Of a stretch of 10,039 nucleotides of DNA, positions 6,194 through 10,039 are shown in pieces. The stretch comes from an uncultured bacterium (GTDB lineage Bacteria; Pseudomonadota; Alphaproteobacteria; SP197): the NCBI GenBank assembly GCA_938014945.1, contig CALLQH010000405.1, positions 1 through 10,039 of the forward strand, written 5' to 3'. Both the position numbers and the translations under genes were made by a program. The notes below the pieces were generated by a model that was not told the origin of the DNA, did not search any database, and saw only the letters and a list, made by a program, of their open reading frames with translations. Numbering within the stretch: position 1 is the first letter of the stretch; each line of letters opens with the position of its first letter.

Positions 6194-8194
6194 GTGCCCG
6201 ACTTCATCATCTACCGGATCATCGGCAACAGCCTGCCGCCGCGCCATGACGGCGAGGAAACCTACCGCAACCTCGCCTTCATCCTGGACCGGGAGCCGGA
6301 GCTTCCCGGCTGCGAAAAGCGGTGGATCCTCAACGAGTTCATCGATCGGCAGCTGGAAGACCGCTGCCGCGCCCTGATCGAAGCGAAGGGGCAGGCCTAT
6401 CACCGCATCGCTTTCGATGCCGTCCCGTTCCTTACCACCTTCTACGATTCCAGCGGCCTGCCGCGTCAGTACCGGCCCTTCGCGGGTGAGGAGTTCGTCG
6501 GCCTGCCGCCGCTCGCGGTGGAATGGATGCTGCGCCACAAGTCGCTGGCGCTGATCAACCTCAACCGTGCCCGCAACCGGGCGATCGAGCTGGGCCGGTC
6601 GGAGGCGCGCTGGGTGCTGCCGCTCGATGGCTGGGCCTGTTTCACGGCGGAGGCCTGGCAGGCGTTCGTGGACGCGGTACGGGCCCGGGATGATGTGTTC
6701 TATGCCTTCATCCCCCTGGCGCGCCTCTCCGACAACGCCCAGCTTGAAACACCCGAACGGCTGCCGCCCGCCGACGATGAACCCCAGATTGCCTTTCGCA
6801 GCGATGCTCCTGATCGTTTCGACGAGCGGCGGCGCTACGGCAACTGGAACAAGGTCGATCTGCTGCGGCGGCTGGGCATGCCCGGTCCCTGGCACCGCTG
6901 GGTGCCTGCCGCCTGGGACACCATGGAACCGCTGGAGACTCATGCGCCGGGCAGCTTCTGCCTGTGCAGCCAGGTCTATCGGCTGGCCTCCGGCGCAGCG
7001 CCCGAGATCGAGAAGGACAGCGACACGCGCCATCTGGCGCGCTTCCGCGGCGTCGGCCGTCTGGCTGCGCGGCTGGAGCGCAACCTTCTGGCGCGCGCCC
7101 ATGGCGCCCGGGGCTGTGAGCACGCCGTGCTGCGCCAGGGACAGCGTGTGCCGGACGCAGCGGCGTTGTCGGAGCTGCTGGCACAGGCCGATGCCCTTGC
7201 CGGCGAGCCGATGCCCATGATGGGCGGCAGAGCCGCCGGCCCCGCCGGCGCCGGGCGTCTGGATTTCGTCAGCGGCTACGGGTCCGGCGAGCGCTCCGGG
7301 CCGGATGATGCGGCTGGACAGCTTTCCGATCTCGCCACGTTGCGTCAGGGATTGCGTCGCGCTGCGATCCTTGCTGCCGGGGGGATCCATGGCGGCAACC
7401 GGGACCATCAGGCGCGTGCGGCCGACGTGCTGCATGCCTGGTTCGCCGATCCCGCCACGGCGATGACGCCCCATGCCCGCTTCGCCCGGCACGTTCCCGA
7501 GAGGCCCGGCTGGGCCAATCCGGCCGGCTGGCTCGACCTTCGCGATCTCTGGCTGCTGCCGGCGCTGTGCCGTTCCCTGGTGGTCGCCGGGGCGCTGCCG
7601 CTTTCCGCGCGGGAGGCCATACGCGTTTGGGCCGGGCAGCTGCACGATGCCCTCAGCGACACCGAGCAGGGCACGGCGGCCTATCAGGCGGCGGACCACA
7701 CCGGCACATGGACCCATCTGCTGCGCCTGTCGCTGGGTCTGTTTCTGGGGCGCTACCAGCAAGCCTCGAGCGACCTCGGCGGTGCCACCCTGCGCCTGGC
7801 GGCCCAATGCGCGCCCGACGGCAGTCAGCCTGCGGAGCTGGCAGGGGAGCGACCGTTGTACGGCAGCCTGTTCAACCTGTCGGCGTGGACGCTTCTGGCT
7901 GCGCTCGGTCGTTCCAACGGCGTCGATCTGTGGCGTTACTCGGGGGTCGACGGCGAATCCATCTGCCGCATGACGGCCTATATCGCCGGTCGGCAGGGAA
8001 CGTTCGCGGAGGCCGCGGACGATCCCGGCTACTGGTCGGCATGGATCGGCGCGCTCTGCCTGCTGGCGCCCGCGGATGCTGCAGACCGCGATCTGCTGCC
8101 TGCGCCCACAGCGGCGTGTCGCAGATGGCGCGATGATCCCGGTTGGGGCCTGCCGCCGGCATGGCCGGTGTTCCTTGGCCCGCACGCGGGCTGA
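6194..8194 (+). CDS. Glycosyltransferase-like and alginate-lyase-like fusion protein
   Basis: The gene encodes 666 residues in two parts. Residues about 1-290 open with FIIYRIIGNSLPPRH (4-18), NLAFIL (26-31) and CEKRWILNEFID (40-51). A later block has RNRAIELGRSEARWVLPLDGW (127-147), whose Leu-Asp-Gly is reminiscent of acidic sites in glycosyltransferases. This block resembles bacterial proteins loosely called glycosyltransferases, but I cannot place it in a defined GT family. An Ala/Gly/Pro-rich linker runs through about 340-375. Residues about 380-600 resemble the helical alginate-lyase (PL5-like) domain: VLHAWFADPATAM (412-424), DLRDLWLLPAL (448-458), DHTGTWTHLL (501-510), LALFLG-like LGLFLG (514-519), PDGSQPAEL (541-549) and SLFNL...GVDLW (558-580). 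Positions expected to be catalytic are altered. No signal peptide or membrane helix is seen, so it is probably cytoplasmic. It follows accA by 34 bases. The domain calls are from recalled motifs; substrate and activity are unknown. Confidence 0.75.
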   Translation: MPDFIIYRIIGNSLPPRHDGEETYRNLAFILDREPELPGCEKRWILNEFIDRQLEDRCRALIEAKGQAYHRIAFDAVPFLTTFYDSSGLPRQYRPFAGEEFVGLPPLAVEWMLRHKSLALINLNRARNRAIELGRSEARWVLPLDGWACFTAEAWQAFVDAVRARDDVFYAFIPLARLSDNAQLETPERLPPADDEPQIAFRSDAPDRFDERRRYGNWNKVDLLRRLGMPGPWHRWVPAAWDTMEPLETHAPGSFCLCSQVYRLASGAAPEIEKDSDTRHLARFRGVGRLAARLERNLLARAHGARGCEHAVLRQGQRVPDAAALSELLAQADALAGEPMPMMGGRAAGPAGAGRLDFVSGYGSGERSGPDDAAGQLSDLATLRQGLRRAAILAAGGIHGGNRDHQARAADVLHAWFADPATAMTPHARFARHVPERPGWANPAGWLDLRDLWLLPALCRSLVVAGALPLSAREAIRVWAGQLHDALSDTEQGTAAYQAADHTGTWTHLLRLSLGLFLGRYQQASSDLGGATLRLAAQCAPDGSQPAELAGERPLYGSLFNLSAWTLLAALGRSNGVDLWRYSGVDGESICRMTAYIAGRQGTFAEAADDPGYWSAWIGALCLLAPADAADRDLLPAPTAACRRWRDDPGWGLPPAWPVFLGPHAG

Positions 8195-8205
8195 GCAAAA
8201 AAGAA

Positions 8206-8235
8206 CGGCGCGGCGTACCAGGGCACGCCGCGCCG
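8206..8235 (-). terminator. Rho-independent terminator of the solute-binding-protein gene, possibly bidirectional
   Basis: An 11-base perfect inverted repeat (8206-8216 with 8225-8235, CGGCGCGGCGT and its complement) encloses an eight-base loop. On the minus strand the stem is followed by TTCTTTTTTG (complement of 8196-8205), an ideal U-tract, so it terminates the gene ending at 8255. On the plus strand only CCTTG follows, so termination of the fusion gene that stops at 8194 would be weaker, but the same hairpin may serve both convergent genes. Confidence 0.9.
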
Positions 8236-8254
8236 CCTTGTCCGAAGACGGCTG

Positions 8255-9376
8255 CTAGAAGCCGGCCTTCACTTCCTCGAAAGCGTCGATGTAGCGCTGG
8301 CGCACATCGGGGTCGATCTCGGCAAAGAAGATGCCGTCGGCAAACAGCGCGGCGGGCGAGCTGATGCCCAGCTCCACCAGCCGCTCGGGCGCGACCAGTT
8401 CGGCCGACTTGCTGTTGGCATGACCGTAGCCGTAGTTGTCGATCAGCCAGGCGCCGACCTCCGGCTCCAGCATGGCGTTGATCAGGTCGTAGGCAGCCTC
8501 CTTGTCGCCGGGGCCGTCCTTGATCATGACCATGCCGCAGAACCAGGTGAAGATGCCTTCCTTCGGGTTCATGTATGCGACCGGCAGGCCCTGATTCTTC
8601 AGGTTCACCACCGCGTCGTTCCAGGCATAGGCCGCGACCAGCTCGCCCGAGGCAAGCGCCTGCTCCACCGCCGACTGGTCGGTCCAGTAGAACAGCAGCA
8701 GGTCGCGCTGCTTGGTCAGCAGCTCCTTGGCGCGCGCCAGTTCCTCGTCGGTCATGTGGAAGATGTCCTGCGCGCCGGCCACAAGGCCCGCGACCAGGAC
8801 CGCGCCGTCGACCGAATCAAAGGTCGCCAGCTTGCCGGCGTAACGCTCGTCCCAGAGGATTTCCCAGGTGGGGTTCTCCTGATAGGCGGGATCAACGAGG
8901 TCGGTGCGGTAGAGCACGGAGGCATTGCCCCAGTCGAAGGGCACCTGCCAGATGCCTTCCTCGGTCTGCACGCCGTCGGTGTTCTTCAGCTCCGGCCAGA
9001 CATCGTCCCAGGCGGTGATGCGGCTGGGGTCCATGGGCTCGATCAGGCCGGCATCGCGGAAACGGCCCAACGTCACCTTGCAGGGATGGGCGACATCGGG
9101 TCGGTAGCCCGCGCGGACCTTCGAGAAGGCCTCCTCGTCCTCGCCGAACAGCGAATAGGCGGGCGGACCGCCGTATTTCTGGATGTAGGCCGGGGCGAAT
9201 TCGGGAATGTCGTAGCCGGCCCAGGTGAAGTAGGTGACCTCGCCCTCTGCACGCGCGTAGTTCGCGGTGCCCGGGAAGGTCGCGAGGCCAAGCCCTGCGC
9301 CGGCCATCGCGGCGTGGATTTCGCGGCGGGTGGCGCCGCGAGCCTGAATCTTCTCGATCAGCTTGTGGAGTTTCAT
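8255..9376 (-). CDS. ABC transporter periplasmic polyamine-type binding protein (PotD/PotF-like)
   Basis: The 373-residue protein belongs to the spermidine/putrescine-type family of periplasmic binding proteins, which pass substrate to an inner-membrane ABC permease. The N-terminus has TRREIHAAMAGAGLGLA (16-32): a twin-arginine pair before a mildly hydrophobic stretch, suggesting Tat export, with cleavage probably just after ARA (41-43). The mature protein starts VTYFTWAGYDIPEF (47-60), like the Trp/Tyr ligand-contact strand of PotD. Further family features are PDVAHP (93-98), IWQVPFDWGNASVLYRTD (142-159), LATFDSVDGA (183-192), FYWTDQ (229-234), AAYAWNDAV (248-256) and PKEGIFTWFCGMV (271-283). 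AAGGAGAA precedes the ATG. No permease or ATPase gene adjoins it here: a terminator follows, and an unrelated gene lies upstream. The ligand may be a polyamine or another cationic or amino compound; the sequence alone cannot tell. Confidence 0.88.
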   Translation of the reverse strand: MKLHKLIEKIQARGATRREIHAAMAGAGLGLATFPGTANYARAEGEVTYFTWAGYDIPEFAPAYIQKYGGPPAYSLFGEDEEAFSKVRAGYRPDVAHPCKVTLGRFRDAGLIEPMDPSRITAWDDVWPELKNTDGVQTEEGIWQVPFDWGNASVLYRTDLVDPAYQENPTWEILWDERYAGKLATFDSVDGAVLVAGLVAGAQDIFHMTDEELARAKELLTKQRDLLLFYWTDQSAVEQALASGELVAAYAWNDAVVNLKNQGLPVAYMNPKEGIFTWFCGMVMIKDGPGDKEAAYDLINAMLEPEVGAWLIDNYGYGHANSKSAELVAPERLVELGISSPAALFADGIFFAEIDPDVRQRYIDAFEEVKAGF

Positions 9377-9382
9377 GGGGTT

Positions 9383-9387
9383 CTCCT
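9383..9387 (-). promoter_or_regulatory. Ribosome binding site of the binding-protein gene
   Basis: AGGAG (complement of CTCCT) lies six bases upstream of the ATG at 9376-9374, fixing this start and the full export signal. Confidence 0.75.
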
Positions 9388-9479
9388 TGTCGTCCTTGGC
9401 TTTCGGGCGGCGGTACGCTACCCGGGCGTGCCGGTGGTTTGATCGGCGTTGCCAAGGCTCTTCTGCGTCGGTCCGGCCG

Positions 9480-9508
9480 AGTTAAGCCCGCCCGTCCCGA
9501 GTCTTCAA
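9480..9508 (-). promoter_or_regulatory. Possible promoter of the binding-protein gene
   Basis: In the 153-base gap between the two minus-strand genes, TTGAAG (complement of 9503-9508) and TTAACT (complement of 9480-9485) are exactly 17 bases apart, on the strand that reads into the binding-protein gene. The -35 matches four of six consensus positions and the -10 only three. It would leave about 100 bases of leader. No hairpin with a T-run is seen in this gap, so read-through from the upstream gene is also possible. Confidence 0.35.
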
Positions 9509-9529
9509 GGTGTCGGACGAACAATCAGG

Positions 9530-10039
9530 TCAGCCCGCATTGTCCGCCCCGAACAGGCGTTGCACCGTTTCGGGCGAAGTACGCAGGCCGTGGCGGGTGA
9601 ACATGTGCAGGTGCGGGCCGACGTGGATCTCGGCAATGGCGCCGGGCACATCGGCGAAGCGGTCCCGGTAGCGCTCAGCGACAAAGAACGCGTTCGTGCC
9701 CGCATGGGCATTGCAGCACACCAGCATGTAGCCGTGCGTTGCGAACAGGTCGGCGAAGCTGCACAGCGATGCCCCGAAATGGTCATCGCCCTTCCAGCGA
9801 CGGGTGTCGCTGTAGGCGACCGAGAAGCGCACGGGCGGAGGAAACTTTGCATTGTATTCGACGATGAACAGGGCGGGCTCCAGGCCCCCCTCCAGCAGTC
9901 GGGCGACAAAGTGCAGGTCGTTGCCGTCGAGATCGCAGGAGACAATGTCCGGTTCACCCTGACCCAGTTCGGCAAGGCCCTCGCGGGTCAGGTTCAGGAT
10001 GTTGTCCCGCGTGATCTGCGCCTGGCGGAAGCACAGCCT
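9530..10039 (-). CDS. FkbM-like methyltransferase-fold protein (N-terminus cut by window end)
   Basis: The visible 169 residues are the C-terminal part of a protein resembling FkbM-type SAM-dependent methyltransferases, including a group of hypothetical proteins found near polysaccharide or lipid genes. Counting from the window edge, the motifs are DIVSCDLDGNDLHF (31-44), with the acidic DLDGND that follows the third strand; FIVEYNAKFPPP (58-69); HFGASLCSFADLFATHGY (87-104); and LVCCNAHAGTNAFFV (106-120). The pattern IVEYNA...FGASL...GY.LV..N..G.NAFFV is one I recognise from that group. The SAM-binding glycine motif would lie upstream, outside the window, so activity cannot be judged. The stop is at 9532-9530, followed by 153 bases before the next start on the same strand. 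Substrate is unknown; O-methylation of a sugar or small molecule would be the family expectation. Confidence 0.72.
   Translation of the reverse strand, partial: RLCFRQAQITRDNILNLTREGLAELGQGEPDIVSCDLDGNDLHFVARLLEGGLEPALFIVEYNAKFPPPVRFSVAYSDTRRWKGDDHFGASLCSFADLFATHGYMLVCCNAHAGTNAFFVAERYRDRFADVPGAIAEIHVGPHLHMFTRHGLRTSPETVQRLFGADNAG

Noticed and set aside
4792..6210. Long minus-strand open frames opposite the malyl-CoA lyase and accA genes
   Set aside because: Both plus-strand genes match well-known enzymes over their full length; the opposite frames are shadows of codon bias.
7229..7256. GCCGGC-CCC-GCCGGC inverted repeat
   Set aside because: It lies inside the coding sequence for the Ala/Gly/Pro linker of the fusion protein and is explained by GC-rich codons; there is no T-run.
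6128..8185. 685-codon minus-strand frame opposite the fusion gene
   Set aside because: The plus-strand frame has a Shine-Dalgarno sequence, recognisable motifs in both halves and a coherent protein composition, while the minus frame has none.
9394..9457. Inverted copies of CCTTGGC (9394-9400) and GCCAAGG (9451-9457)
   Set aside because: Seven-base arms fifty bases apart are too short and distant to argue for an operator or a stable RNA structure.
9505..9975. Alternative 156-codon minus-strand frame overlapping the FkbM-like gene
   Set aside because: The other minus frame gives the recognisable DLDGND, EYNA, FGASL and NAFFV motifs continuously to the window edge.

Overview
The window is ordinary chromosomal DNA from a GC-rich alphaproteobacterium, most likely of the Rhodospirillales type. 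That placement rests on gene order and protein similarity recalled from memory, not on a search. The order aroB-aroK facing away from xerD, with accA close behind, is a familiar alphaproteobacterial arrangement. The malyl-CoA lyase closely resembles the enzymes of Methylobacterium and Rhodobacter. I see no tRNA, rRNA, CRISPR array, insertion sequence, integrase-associated att site or plasmid function.

Layout. Bases 1-1182 (minus strand) hold the 5' part of aroB and all of aroK, two shikimate-pathway enzymes coupled through an ATGA overlap. A 120-base divergent gap (1183-1302) separates them from a plus-strand run. That run starts with a 46-residue single-pass membrane protein (1303-1443), an overlapping gene for a secreted, alanine-rich helical protein of unknown function (1424-3211), and xerD (3216-4106). 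After an 86-base gap containing an exact TTGACA box come a malyl-CoA lyase (4193-5173), accA (5203-6159) and a 666-residue protein joining a glycosyltransferase-like N-terminus to an alginate-lyase-like C-terminus (6194-8194).

A strong hairpin terminator (8206-8235) lies between this run and a convergent minus-strand gene for a polyamine-type ABC transporter binding protein (8255-9376). Upstream of that gene is a 153-base gap with a possible promoter, then the C-terminal part of an FkbM-like methyltransferase-fold protein (9530-10039, cut by the window end).

How the genes fit together. aroB and aroK make aromatic precursors. Malyl-CoA lyase interconverts C4/C5 CoA thioesters with glyoxylate plus acetyl-CoA or propionyl-CoA (serine cycle or ethylmalonyl-CoA pathway). 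AccA is half of the carboxyltransferase that turns acetyl-CoA into malonyl-CoA, so the two neighbours share the acetyl-CoA node. XerD resolves chromosome dimers and is in its usual housekeeping place. The last three genes (sugar-polymer fusion protein, solute-binding protein, FkbM-like protein) look more accessory. I found no convincing new multi-gene system. The fusion protein with its altered lyase motif, and the small-membrane-protein/secreted-protein pair ahead of xerD, are the least understood items.
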